Shown piece by piece: positions 1-8,191 of a stretch of 18,833 nt of DNA. This stretch comes from CAIUPE01 sp046092445. Its GTDB lineage: Bacteria > Pseudomonadota > Alphaproteobacteria > Rhizobiales > Beijerinckiaceae. Every line of letters begins with the position of its first letter. Position 1 is the first letter of the stretch. The notes beneath the pieces were generated by a model. That model did not search any database. It saw nothing but the letters and a program-made list of their open reading frames with translations, and had not been told where the DNA came from. The DNA lies in assembly GCA_046092445.1 (NCBI GenBank), contig JBJTDR010000022.1:1-18833 (forward strand), in the 5' to 3' direction. The translations under genes were made by a program, and so were the position numbers.

Positions 1-1233
1 GAACGGCCAGTGCATCGCATAGAGAAGACCCAGGGCTTCTGACACGCGGGGGATCAGAAAGTGCTTGGTGTTCTGGTGAGGATAGAGGCGGTTGATGTCC
101 ACGTCCCAGAGGTCAAACGGCGGTTCGCCCTCAGTGATCCAATGCGCCAACGCCATGCCCGCACCACCACCGGATTGAATGCCAATGGAGTTGAAGCCAG
201 CGGCCACAAAAACACCCTTCACTTCCGGTGCAGGTCCAAGAATATAACGCTGATCAGCGGTGAAGCTCTCGGGGCCGCTGAAGAATTTACGGATTCCGAC
301 CTTTTCCAACGAAGGAATTCGCTTCATCGCGTCTTCCAGGATCGGCATGAAATGGTCAAAATCCTCGGGTAATTCCCCGAATTCGAAATCTTCAGGAATG
401 CCATCAAGTGCCCAGGGCTTCGCAACCGGCTCGAACGCACCGAGTAGAAGCTTACCGGCGTCTTCCTTGTAATAGGCGCAATGGTCCATATCGCGCATGA
501 CGGGAAGATCCGGCGTCATGCCTTCCATCGGATCTGTGACGATGTAGAAATGCTCGCATGCCTGCAAGGGGACATCGACGCCGATGGTGCGGGCGAGCGA
601 GCGTGTCCACATACCGCCTGCGATCACCACCTTGTCGGCTTTGATGATGCCTTCAGCGGTTTCAACGCCCGTGGCACGACCGTTCTCAACGATAATTCTT
701 TCGACCAGCGTGTTTTCTTGGATTTTAACGCCCGACATGCGTGCGCCCTTGGCCAGCGCCATCGTCGTATCAATCGGATTACACTTGCCATCGGACGGAT
801 ACCAGACCGCGCCGACGATATCGTCGACATTCATCAACGGCCATTTGGCCTGTGCTTCCTTGGGTGAAATCTCGTGGGCTTCAACATCAAAGGTGCGCAG
901 CATGGAGGCGGCCCGAATCAACTCCTGCCAACGCTCCGGATTGGTCGCGATCGAGATCGAGCCGGGTTGGACAAAGCCGGTTGCCTGCCCCGTTTCTTTC
1001 TCCAGATTGGTATAGAGGTCGACGGTATACTTCGCGAGCCGCGTCAGGTTCTGCGTATAGAGGGAGGAGCGCACCAGACCAGCCGCGTGCCATGTCGTGC
1101 CGCTGGTCAGCTTTTTGCGTTCCAGCAGCACAACGTCTTTCACGCCAAGTTTGCCGAGATGATAGGCCGTGGAGCAGCCAACAATACCGCCTCCCACAAT
1201 GACAACAGACGCGTGTGAGGGCATGCCAGCCAT
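1..1233 (-). CDS. FAD-dependent dimethylglycine/sarcosine dehydrogenase-like protein, C-terminus beyond left edge
   Basis: The 411 codons visible here are the FAD (DAO) half of a demethylating dehydrogenase; the expected C-terminal GcvT folate-binding half lies outside the window. Seen: the start MAGMPSHASVVIVGGGIVG with the Rossmann GGGIVG at residues 14-19, then GTTWHAAG with His49. That His sits 35 residues after the first glycine, as does the covalent-FAD histidine of mammalian dimethylglycine dehydrogenase. Near the edge the protein reads LLYAMHWPF, typical of the junction to the GcvT part. The ATG at 1233 is preceded by AAGGAT about 7 nt upstream and follows the stop of the upstream dehydrogenase by 19 bp, so the two are one transcript with the MttB homologue at 3670-5250. 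Known for the family: oxidative N-demethylation of dimethylglycine or sarcosine, with the one-carbon unit going to tetrahydrofolate. Which substrate this copy prefers cannot be read here. Confidence 0.88.
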   Translation of the reverse strand, partial: MAGMPSHASVVIVGGGIVGCSTAYHLGKLGVKDVVLLERKKLTSGTTWHAAGLVRSSLYTQNLTRLAKYTVDLYTNLEKETGQATGFVQPGSISIATNPERWQELIRAASMLRTFDVEAHEISPKEAQAKWPLMNVDDIVGAVWYPSDGKCNPIDTTMALAKGARMSGVKIQENTLVERIIVENGRATGVETAEGIIKADKVVIAGGMWTRSLARTIGVDVPLQACEHFYIVTDPMEGMTPDLPVMRDMDHCAYYKEDAGKLLLGAFEPVAKPWALDGIPEDFEFGELPEDFDHFMPILEDAMKRIPSLEKVGIRKFFSGPESFTADQRYILGPAPEVKGVFVAAGFNSIGIQSGGGAGMALAHWITEGEPPFDLWDVDINRLYPHQNTKHFLIPRVSEALGLLYAMHWPF

Positions 1234-1252
1234 AGTAATTATCCTTTGATAC

Positions 1253-3673
1253 TCAGGCCTTCAGCCTGTCATTGTTCGGGTCGTAGAGCGGTTCCGGTAC
1301 AATGTGAGCCTTGCACATCGATCCGCAAATCTCAACGATGAGCGGCGTGCCGACGACAGCTAGCTGAGGCTGGACATAGGCGAGCGAAAGGCTCTTTTTC
1401 AGATGGTGCCCGAAAGCCGATGTCGCAACAATGCCGACGCGTTTGCCATCATGCCACATCGTCGAGCAGGATGGTGCATCATACTCGCCAGCCTCATCCA
1501 GTGCGATCAGAACGAGACGCTCCTTCGGCCCCTTTTCACGTTCGACGGTGAGAGCCGCCCTGCCACGGAAATCGGACTTATTAAATGCAACAAAGCGGTC
1601 AAGACTGGCCATCAACGGCGAATATTCACGCGTGATGTCACCCTTCCAGCCGCGATACCCCTTCTCGATCCGCATGGAATCCATCGCATAGACGCCAAAA
1701 TCGCGAATGCCGTGTGCCTCGCCTGCCTTCCAGATCGCGTCATAGGTCTGCGGGAGTGCAGCAAGAGGCACATGCAGCTCCCAGCCGAGTTCTCCGACAT
1801 AGCCGACGCGCAACGCCCACATCGACGCATAGCCAATCTCGATCTGCTGCGCCGTCAGCCAAGGAAACACGTCACTCGTCAGAGGCGTTGTAGTGCAAGC
1901 TGCCAGAACATCGCGCGATTTTGGCCCGGCCAGAACGAGCGTACCAATCTTGCCTGAGATATTCTCGACGCTAACCGAACCATCATTCGGCTTGTGCGCG
2001 TCAATCCATTCAAGATCATGCTCATGCGCGGACGCGGCGCTGCAGAGGTAGAAGCTATCGGCTCCGACCCGCGTTATCGTAAATTCACACACGATCCCAC
2101 CGCGTTCGTCGAGCGCCCAAGTGAGCGCAATACGACCCAGCTTTGGCAGACGGCCACAGACGAGGTGATCCAGAAATGCTTCGGCACCCGGGCCGGAAAC
2201 AAGCAATTTTGTAAATCCGCCCATATCCATGATGCCGACGCCTTCGCGCACGGCGCGGACTTCCTCCGAGACGGCGGCATGCCATTCCGGACGACGGAAG
2301 CTTGGTTCAGGATTTGGATTGTCGCCAGGACGCGCAAACCAGACCGCACGCTCCCAGCCACCTCTTGCGCCAAATAGTGCGCCCTTGGCTTTAAGCTTGT
2401 CATGGAGCGTTGTAACAAAAGCGGGGCGTCCGCCTTCCCATTCTTCAACAGGGAAAGCCGTTGCGTATTCGCGACGATAAAGCTCTGTCGCACGTTCCGC
2501 AGTATAGGCCGTTGTCGCGAAATCGCCGAACCTGCGCGAGTCGAGCGACCATATATCCCATTGCGGCGCTCCATTCACAAGCCAGCCTGCCGCCAGTTTC
2601 CCGGCACCACCGGATTGCGCGATACCAAACGAGAAACAGCAGCACTGGAAGAAATTCTGAAGCCCCCGTACAGGCCCGATATAGGGATTACCATCAGGAG
2701 AATAAGGGATCGGGCCGTTGATCACGCGCTGGATTCCGGCTTTGGCCAGTAAGGGCACGCGGGCCATGGCGTCATTGATATAATATTCGAGGCGATCAAG
2801 ATCATCCGGCCAGAGCTGGTAGGCAAACTGATCGGGGATACCCTCCTGCCAATGCAGGGTAGCTTTCGCTTCATAGGGCCCGAGGATCAACCCGTCGCGT
2901 TCCTGACGCAGATAATAGCTGATGTCCGGATCACGTAGCAGTGGTAGCTTGTGATACCGCCCGATCAACTCATCGACCGGCTCGGTAACCAGATATTGAT
3001 GCGACATTGCGACGATTGGCAGTTTTCTGCCGAGCATCGCCATGACTTCGCCCGCGCGATATCCGGCGGCATTCACAACGATTTCGGCTTCAATATCGCC
3101 CTTATCGGTCGCAACAATCCATCCGCCTGATTGTGTTTGCGTGAGGCCCGTGACCTTTGTGAACCGCTTGACGGTAGCGCCCTTGTCGCGCGCGCCTTTG
3201 GCATAGGCCTGCGTCAACTGGCTCGGGTCGATATCGCCGTCATACGGATCCCAGAGCGCACCTTCGAGATCGTGCAATTCGAGGAACGGGTATTTTTCCT
3301 GCGCTTGAACAGGTGTCAAAACCTTGAAATCAATTCCCTGTGCCTGAGCCATTGACGCGACATGGCGGAATTCGTCCATCCGCTCGCGATTGTGAGCGAG
3401 CCGCAACGAGCCGGTAACGTGGTAATTGATCGGATAATCCACCGCATCGCCGAGCCGGGCATAAAGCTCGGTTGAGTAGCGTTGGAGCTTGATTACATTA
3501 TAGTTGGTCGAGAAATTCGGGCAGTTTCCAGCAGCGTGCCATGTGGAGCCTGCCGTCAGTTCATCACGCTCGACGAGGATACAGTCGCTCCAGCCGAGTT
3601 CGGCCAAATGGTAAAGTACGCTGGCACCAACCGCGCCGCCCCCGATAATGACAACTTTTGCCTTCTCGCTCAC
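1253..3673 (-). CDS. FAD/GcvT fusion dehydrogenase, dimethylglycine dehydrogenase-like (806 aa)
   Basis: A full-length two-part enzyme: an FAD-dependent DAO domain (about residues 5-370), a short linker domain (about 370-425), then the GcvT aminomethyltransferase fold (about 430-695) and its C-terminal barrel (about 705-795). Visible motifs are GGGAVG at 11-16 and AGSTWHAAG with His46, the position that binds FAD covalently in mammalian dimethylglycine dehydrogenase. Length matches the family (about 800-860 aa). Expected reaction: oxidative demethylation of dimethylglycine (or sarcosine), the carbon being captured on tetrahydrofolate by the GcvT half, in the cytoplasm. The start is GTG at 3673; its last two bases overlap the TGA of the preceding MttB homologue (GTGA), and GGGAGA lies about 7 nt upstream. 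This coupling suggests that the methyltransferase product feeds this enzyme. A sarcosine dehydrogenase role is the main alternative. Confidence 0.93.
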   Translation of the reverse strand: MSEKAKVVIIGGGAVGASVLYHLAELGWSDCILVERDELTAGSTWHAAGNCPNFSTNYNVIKLQRYSTELYARLGDAVDYPINYHVTGSLRLAHNRERMDEFRHVASMAQAQGIDFKVLTPVQAQEKYPFLELHDLEGALWDPYDGDIDPSQLTQAYAKGARDKGATVKRFTKVTGLTQTQSGGWIVATDKGDIEAEIVVNAAGYRAGEVMAMLGRKLPIVAMSHQYLVTEPVDELIGRYHKLPLLRDPDISYYLRQERDGLILGPYEAKATLHWQEGIPDQFAYQLWPDDLDRLEYYINDAMARVPLLAKAGIQRVINGPIPYSPDGNPYIGPVRGLQNFFQCCCFSFGIAQSGGAGKLAAGWLVNGAPQWDIWSLDSRRFGDFATTAYTAERATELYRREYATAFPVEEWEGGRPAFVTTLHDKLKAKGALFGARGGWERAVWFARPGDNPNPEPSFRRPEWHAAVSEEVRAVREGVGIMDMGGFTKLLVSGPGAEAFLDHLVCGRLPKLGRIALTWALDERGGIVCEFTITRVGADSFYLCSAASAHEHDLEWIDAHKPNDGSVSVENISGKIGTLVLAGPKSRDVLAACTTTPLTSDVFPWLTAQQIEIGYASMWALRVGYVGELGWELHVPLAALPQTYDAIWKAGEAHGIRDFGVYAMDSMRIEKGYRGWKGDITREYSPLMASLDRFVAFNKSDFRGRAALTVEREKGPKERLVLIALDEAGEYDAPSCSTMWHDGKRVGIVATSAFGHHLKKSLSLAYVQPQLAVVGTPLIVEICGSMCKAHIVPEPLYDPNNDRLKA

Positions 3674-5250
3674 GCTTTGTCTCCCATGTCCGCACGATCA
3701 AGCTTGATCGGGAATTTGGCACGGATTGCATCATCGACCGACCTGCTGACATGTTTCGGGTGATGCGTGTCAAGAATTTCGCGGGTTTTCTTGACAGCGC
3801 GCACGACATAATCCGGGCGCCCGCGCTCGTTCCACTCATTCGGGCTCCAGCGGTCACCAATGCTCGGGTAGACATAATCGCGCTGCATCAGATGCAACGT
3901 CTGCGCGGAACCGAGATAATGACCTGGCCCGCCAATGCAGACATTTCGGATCGTTTCGATCGACAGCGCCTCATCGCTCACATCGATGCCCTTCATGGTA
4001 CGCTGTGCCGCACCAATAATGTCATTGTCGGCAACAAGCGTTTCCTTGCAGATACCAAGCAAGCTGGCATGCATGCCGGCGGCTTCATAGATCATGTTGG
4101 TTCCGGCATTGCCGACGAGTGTGAGATTATAGGCCTTCTCGTAGCCGGCCTGAAAGTCCATCATTTTTGAGTCGCACATGCCGGCGCCTGTGCCGCCGAC
4201 CAAGTTGTAGAACTGTGCCATCTGTCCGCAAGCCGAGGAGAGGAGGGCTTGCTCCGGGCTGCCGCCAGACATCGCGCCCGTCCGAAGATCGGACACGAAT
4301 GGCCATGTGCCAAAAATGTAGGGCGCACCCGGCTTGATCGCATTCACGTAAATGAGACCGACAAGGCATTCGGCAACGGCCTGCACGACAGTACCTGCGA
4401 GCGATGCCGGTGCCGTTGCACCCGCTTGACCCGCCGAAAGCAGAAGAACAGGCATTCCGCCCTCGACAGCAACTTCGAGACAACGGCAGGCATCTTCGGC
4501 AAATTTCAGTGGTGGCACAACGAAACAGTTTGACTGGCTGACGAAGGGGCGCTCGCGCCATTTGTCTTCACCGCCGGCAACCATATGCAGCATTTCGAGC
4601 ACTTCCTTGACATGGTCAGGATGTGTCATTCCGGTGCCGACATGCTTTGTCGTGCCCATCACGCTGGCATAGGCTGTGTTGATATCGAGATCGCGCGGGC
4701 TTGGCAGTTCCCGGCAGACATTTGTGCGCTGGAAGAAGTGGATATTATCGAGGCTATCGACAATTCGGGCGCAATCATAGAGATCAACGACGGTTGATTC
4801 GCGATATTCGCCTGTGAGCGGCTCAACAATGTTCACGGCGGCTCCGGCCGTTCCGTAATAGACGTTTGTGCCCCAAGGGTTCAGGTCATGGCGTGGATCT
4901 TGGGCATAGAGCGGAAAGTTGCGCGCTGCGTTTGCAATCGTGTCCTCGACAAGGGCGCGAGGAAAGCGCATCCGGCCGTCTTCGCCCATCACAGCACCGA
5001 CTTTTGTCAAAAACTGGACCGTTGATGGAATGGCGTCCGCAAAGCCGATCTGCTCTAGCACATCGAGGACGGCATGATGAATTTTCTGGGTTTCGGTATC
5101 GTTTAATACTTTGAACTTCCCACCGGGCAAACCGGGCCAGATTGGACGATCCCGATCGCCGAGTGGCTGGGAACGGGCGCTACGGCGTGCATCGCGGCCT
5201 CCGCGACGGCCCGAGTCTCTTGGTATGGCTCCAGCTTGGTCGAGACTCAT
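3670..5250 (-). CDS. MttB-family (trimethylamine methyltransferase superfamily) protein, non-pyrrolysine; candidate betaine:corrinoid methyltransferase
   Basis: A 526-aa member of the trimethylamine methyltransferase superfamily. Features seen: a basic N-terminal tail with RRGGRDARR (15-23), the family block CDSKMMDFQAGYEKA (359-373) and the late motif GPGHYLG (441-447). The frame contains no in-frame amber codon, so it belongs to the non-pyrrolysine branch. Characterised members of that branch move a methyl from glycine betaine, proline betaine, carnitine or gamma-butyrobetaine to a corrinoid protein. First gene of the operon with two FAD/GcvT dehydrogenases, which fits glycine betaine to dimethylglycine, but substrate is inferred. 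No corrinoid protein is encoded nearby. Start ATG at 5250 is fixed by the leader GGGAGTAGTG two bases upstream, also present before the second MttB homologue. Divergent from the LysR pseudogene. Confidence 0.9.
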   Translation of the reverse strand: MSLDQAGAIPRDSGRRGGRDARRSARSQPLGDRDRPIWPGLPGGKFKVLNDTETQKIHHAVLDVLEQIGFADAIPSTVQFLTKVGAVMGEDGRMRFPRALVEDTIANAARNFPLYAQDPRHDLNPWGTNVYYGTAGAAVNIVEPLTGEYRESTVVDLYDCARIVDSLDNIHFFQRTNVCRELPSPRDLDINTAYASVMGTTKHVGTGMTHPDHVKEVLEMLHMVAGGEDKWRERPFVSQSNCFVVPPLKFAEDACRCLEVAVEGGMPVLLLSAGQAGATAPASLAGTVVQAVAECLVGLIYVNAIKPGAPYIFGTWPFVSDLRTGAMSGGSPEQALLSSACGQMAQFYNLVGGTGAGMCDSKMMDFQAGYEKAYNLTLVGNAGTNMIYEAAGMHASLLGICKETLVADNDIIGAAQRTMKGIDVSDEALSIETIRNVCIGGPGHYLGSAQTLHLMQRDYVYPSIGDRWSPNEWNERGRPDYVVRAVKKTREILDTHHPKHVSRSVDDAIRAKFPIKLDRADMGDKA

Positions 5251-5374
5251 TTCACTACTCCCGGAAAAAGGGTTTTGGATAAAGCGACAAAACGAATATT
5301 GCCATCAAACGTCAAGAGATTGATTTTCAACAACAGATGAGTCTAGTTCACCTATCGATAGGGAGAATACCTCC
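5251..5374. promoter_or_regulatory. Divergent promoter region between the MttB operon and the LysR pseudogene, with a 12-bp palindrome
   Basis: These 124 bp separate the start codons of the minus-strand methyltransferase operon and the plus-strand LysR remnant, the classic arrangement for a LysR regulator and its target. CCTATCGATAGG at 5351-5362 is a perfect 12-bp palindrome that abuts the likely ribosome site of the LysR gene, where an autoregulatory operator could lie. I could not place convincing -35 and -10 boxes for either direction. Confidence 0.4.
5253..5266 (-). promoter_or_regulatory. Leader/RBS element of the first MttB homologue, shared with the second
   Basis: On the minus strand the ten bases GGGAGTAGTG end two nucleotides before the ATG at 5250. 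The same decamer, at the same 2-nt spacing, precedes the ATG of the other MttB-like gene (17810-17819). Allowing one mismatch the match extends to 13 of 14 positions. GGGAG is a plausible Shine-Dalgarno; conservation of the bases after it is more than a ribosome site needs. Confidence 0.6.
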
Positions 5375-6289
5375 ATGATTGGACGGACACCCTTGCCATC
5401 CTTGACGGCGCTTCGCGCATTCGAGGCGGCAGCGCGTCATTCGAGCTTTCGTCAGGCGGCGGAAGAACTAAATATTTTGCCGTCGGCAGTAAGCCATCAG
5501 GTCGCATTGCTGGAGGCTCAGCTGGGCAAAGATCTTTTCCGGCGGACAGGGCGTTGAGTCAAATTGACCAGTGCAGAACAGCTCTATCATCCTTTTCTGC
5601 GAGAGGCCTTTGAAAAGATTGCAATCGGTACAGAGCTCGTCGGCGGACCGGCGCGACAGAACTTACGGTTCAGGTCTATATCACCGTCGCTGTTCGCTGG
5701 TTGATGCCGCGCTGGCATAAATTTCGGAAAGCTGCGTCGCACCTCGTTGTTCGCTTCAATGCTAGCCAGATTGATTGGGAATTCGACCAGCGCAATGCGG
5801 ATATCGGGATGATCTGCACTTCGGAAGCCAACCGGCCGAGCTTTATTTGCACGCCGCTTTTTCCTCGAGGCTGATCGCAGTTTGCAGCCCGTCCCTAATT
5901 GGTTCGGCTAGCCCTTTGGCGGAACCTGATGATTTCGATCGGTTTACGTTGTTGCAGGTATACACGACGATACGAGACTGGGACGTCTGGCTGGAGACGT
6001 TCGGAGCGAATGGGCTGTAGGCGCCGATGCGACTCGATTTGACAGCTATCTTTTGGCTCTCGAGGCCGCATCTGACGGGCAGGGTATTGTTTTAGTACCT
6101 GATTTTCTTGCCGATCCTGATTTGCGTTCAGGCCGACTTGTTTAACCGTTTATGCATTCGACACCACAACCCGCGCATTGGTTTTTAGTATTTCGTGCGG
6201 ATCGTGCTGGCGATCCCACTATTGAGCGATTTCGAGATTAAATCATTTCGGAAGTTCGCTCGGACCCTGCGCTTTCAAGTTGCCAATAA
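5375..6289 (+). pseudogene. Decayed LysR-type transcriptional regulator (GcvA-like)
   Basis: The first 60 residues are a clean LysR winged-helix domain (PLPSLTALRAFEAAARHSSF, then SAVSHQVALLEAQLGKDLF). A TGA at 5555-5557 ends it where the family usually has glycine (GR-stop-VKLTSAEQLYHPFL continues in frame). The effector domain is readable only by hopping frames: a shift near 5655 leads into TELTVQVYITVAVRWLMPRW, another near 5860 into RLIAVCSPSLIGS, another near 6020 into GADATRFDSYLLALEAASDG. Two further TAA stops occur at 6143-6145 and 6239-6241, before a terminal TAA at 6287-6289. All three shifts are net -1 (or +2). The rebuilt protein would be about 300 aa, the normal LysR length. Its divergent position suggests it once controlled the methyltransferase/dehydrogenase operon, and perhaps the ABC operon downstream. 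Confidence 0.9.
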
Positions 6290-6396
6290 GCCGACGAAAT
6301 TAGATTTCCAGATCTATTTTGAACGATACGATTAAACATTTCGAGCAAATTCGTTGATCAGCCAATTGTCACTGAGATGTTTTCGCATTTGGCATG

Positions 6397-6410
6397 TTGT
6401 GCAAACACAA
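6397..6410. promoter_or_regulatory. Candidate operator upstream of the ABC transporter operon (inverted repeat)
   Basis: TTGTG-CAAA-CACAA is a perfect inverted repeat with 5-bp arms and a 4-bp centre. It lies about 30 bp before a TTGACA box at 6441, in the 281-bp gap between the LysR remnant and the transporter operon. The spacing would suit an activator site upstream of a promoter. Short repeats like this also arise by chance. Confidence 0.3.
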
Positions 6411-6440
6411 ATTTATGACAACATTATCTTCACGTCCCCG

Positions 6441-6470
6441 TTGACAATCGATAAAGGTGAACGTGATGAT
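6441..6470 (+). promoter_or_regulatory. Putative sigma-70-type promoter for the ABC transporter operon
   Basis: A consensus -35 TTGACA sits at 6441-6446. The best -10 match 17-18 bp downstream is weak (TGATGA or GATGAT at 6464-6470). It lies about 100 bp ahead of the chosen ATG at 6571 of the binding-protein gene. The rest of the gap (6290-6570) shows no gene; it is comparatively AT-rich. Confidence 0.3.
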
Positions 6471-6570
6471 GGGTTTGGGCGTTCTCCGAACGTTCATTGA
6501 TAGCTTCATCGGCTCGGGCGCCTCGCTTGAGTTGGATTGGAATTTTTGCGCCTACGGGAGGGGTATAGCT

Positions 6571-8154
6571 ATGACCGAGTTTGATAATCTCAAGATAATG
6601 TTTGAGGCAGGGAAGCTTTCGCGCCGTGATTTCATGAGTGGTGTAGCCGCAATCGGTGCGGGCGCGGCTTTGACACCTTCGCTGCTTTCTTCCTCCGCAA
6701 TGGCTGCCACTCCGAAGCTAGGCGGCACATTGCGCATCGGTATGGAAGGCGGCTCAGCCACAGACTCGCTTGATCCGCGCACCTATGCCGACTCCGTCAT
6801 GATCGCGGCGTCGCTTGCTTGCATGAACGGCTTGATCGAGTTCGACAATCAGGGCAATCCGACCGGCGAATTGCTCGAGAGCTGGGAAGCTAAGCCAGGA
6901 GCGATAGACTGGGTGTTCAACGTCCGCAAGGGAGTCAAATTCTCGAACGGCAAGACACTGACAGCCGACGACATTCTCTATTCGATCGCAATCCATCGTG
7001 GCGAGACAAAGTCGCCTGCGAAGGGCATTCTGGCCCAGATCAAGGAAATCAAGAAAGTCAACGAAAACCAGATCGCTGTGACGCTTGAAAGCGGCAACGC
7101 CGACTTCCCGTCGATTCTTGGTGATTACCACCTCGTTGTCGTTCCTGATGGATTCACCGACTGGCAGAAGCCAATCGGCACCGGCGGTTATACGCTTGAG
7201 AGTTTCGAGCCGGGCGTTCGTCTCGTGTTCAAACGCCGTGGCGATTACTGGAAGCCAGGTCGCGCGAATTTCGACATGGTTGAAATCCGCAACATTCAGG
7301 ATGCTGCTGCTCGTACCGCCGCCCTTCAGTCGGGTCAGGTCGATGCCATCAACCGTCTTGATGCACGGACCGTGAACCTTCTCATGAAGGATTCGAAGCT
7401 CAACATCGTTCGCACGAAGGGCACAGGCAATCGGTACTGCTTCGTCTCCCGCGTGACGGAAAAGCCATTTGATAACAAGGATCTCCGCCTTGCGCTCAAA
7501 TACGGTATTGATCGCGAGCAGATCATCAAGTCGGTCTATAATGGCTTTGCAACGCCGGGCAATGACCACACGCTTGACGCGTTGAACCCGTTCTACAACA
7601 CGGAAATGCCACAGCGGAAGTATGATCCGGACAAAGCTGCCTTCCACTTCAAGAAGGCCGGTCTAGGCGATGCAAAGATCGAACTGCAGACATCGGAAGG
7701 TGCTTGGAATACTGCCGTCGATTGCGCGACGATCTTCCAGCAGTCCCTCAAGAAGGCAAAGATCAACCTTGACGTCAAGAAAGTCGCAGCTGACGGGTAC
7801 TGGGACAATGTGTGGCTGAAGGTTCCATTCTGCGCCGTGTATTGGGGCCGCCGTCCGACCGCCGATCAGGTCATGTCGCAGGTTTATGGCGGCAACTCCG
7901 ACTGGAACGACTCTAACTGGCGCGTTCCCGCGTTCGACGCGATCGTCAAAGAAGCTCGCGCTGAACTCGACCCGAAGAAGCGTAAGGAAATGTACTGGAA
8001 GTGCCAGGAAATGATTGCTGATGACGGCGGCATGATCTGCTTCGCTATCACTGATTATCTCGATGGCTTCTCCAAGAAGGTCATGGGTACCGAGCCACAT
8101 GCTCGTTACGACATGAACGACAACCGTATCGCAGAGAAGGGCTGGTTCGCCTAA
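6571..8154 (+). CDS. ABC transporter periplasmic substrate-binding protein (family 5, oligopeptide/nickel type), Tat-exported
   Basis: A 527-aa solute-binding protein of the SBP_bac_5 (DppA/OppA-like) family that captures substrate in the periplasm for the permeases encoded next. The N-terminus carries a twin-arginine signal: KLSRRDFMSG with SRRDFM at 16-22, a hydrophobic stretch, then a likely cleavage after AMA at residue 45 (mature start ATPKLGGTLRIG). Tat export of such proteins is common in alphaproteobacteria. The body shows the family's LIEFD, WVFNVRKGVKFSNGKTLTAD and GIDREQIIKSVYNG segments. I chose ATG 6571 because GGGAGGGG lies about 7 nt upstream and the Tat motif is then normally placed. 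An upstream in-frame ATG at 6457 would add 38 residues with no signal character and overlap the likely promoter. Ligand unknown: peptides, or in this setting perhaps a carnitine- or betaine-containing compound. Confidence 0.92.
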   Translation: MTEFDNLKIMFEAGKLSRRDFMSGVAAIGAGAALTPSLLSSSAMAATPKLGGTLRIGMEGGSATDSLDPRTYADSVMIAASLACMNGLIEFDNQGNPTGELLESWEAKPGAIDWVFNVRKGVKFSNGKTLTADDILYSIAIHRGETKSPAKGILAQIKEIKKVNENQIAVTLESGNADFPSILGDYHLVVVPDGFTDWQKPIGTGGYTLESFEPGVRLVFKRRGDYWKPGRANFDMVEIRNIQDAAARTAALQSGQVDAINRLDARTVNLLMKDSKLNIVRTKGTGNRYCFVSRVTEKPFDNKDLRLALKYGIDREQIIKSVYNGFATPGNDHTLDALNPFYNTEMPQRKYDPDKAAFHFKKAGLGDAKIELQTSEGAWNTAVDCATIFQQSLKKAKINLDVKKVAADGYWDNVWLKVPFCAVYWGRRPTADQVMSQVYGGNSDWNDSNWRVPAFDAIVKEARAELDPKKRKEMYWKCQEMIADDGGMICFAITDYLDGFSKKVMGTEPHARYDMNDNRIAEKGWFA

Positions 8155-8191
8155 GGGCGAGTCGGTGTAAACAATAAGCGGGGACGATCCG

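Noticed and set aside
5555..5557. Recoded TGA (selenocysteine or read-through) in the LysR gene
   Set aside because: Downstream there are three frameshifts and two more stops, so decay explains the data and recoding does not; a LysR regulator has no known need for selenocysteine.
6457..6570. 38-residue upstream extension of the binding protein
   Set aside because: It would bury the Tat signal inside the protein, overlaps the TTGACA promoter region, and the ATG at 6571 has a strong ribosome site.
6754..7647. 297-codon open frame on the minus strand
   Set aside because: Lies wholly antisense to the binding-protein gene, which has clear family motifs and a Tat signal; it has no recognisable domain and comes from codon bias of the real gene.
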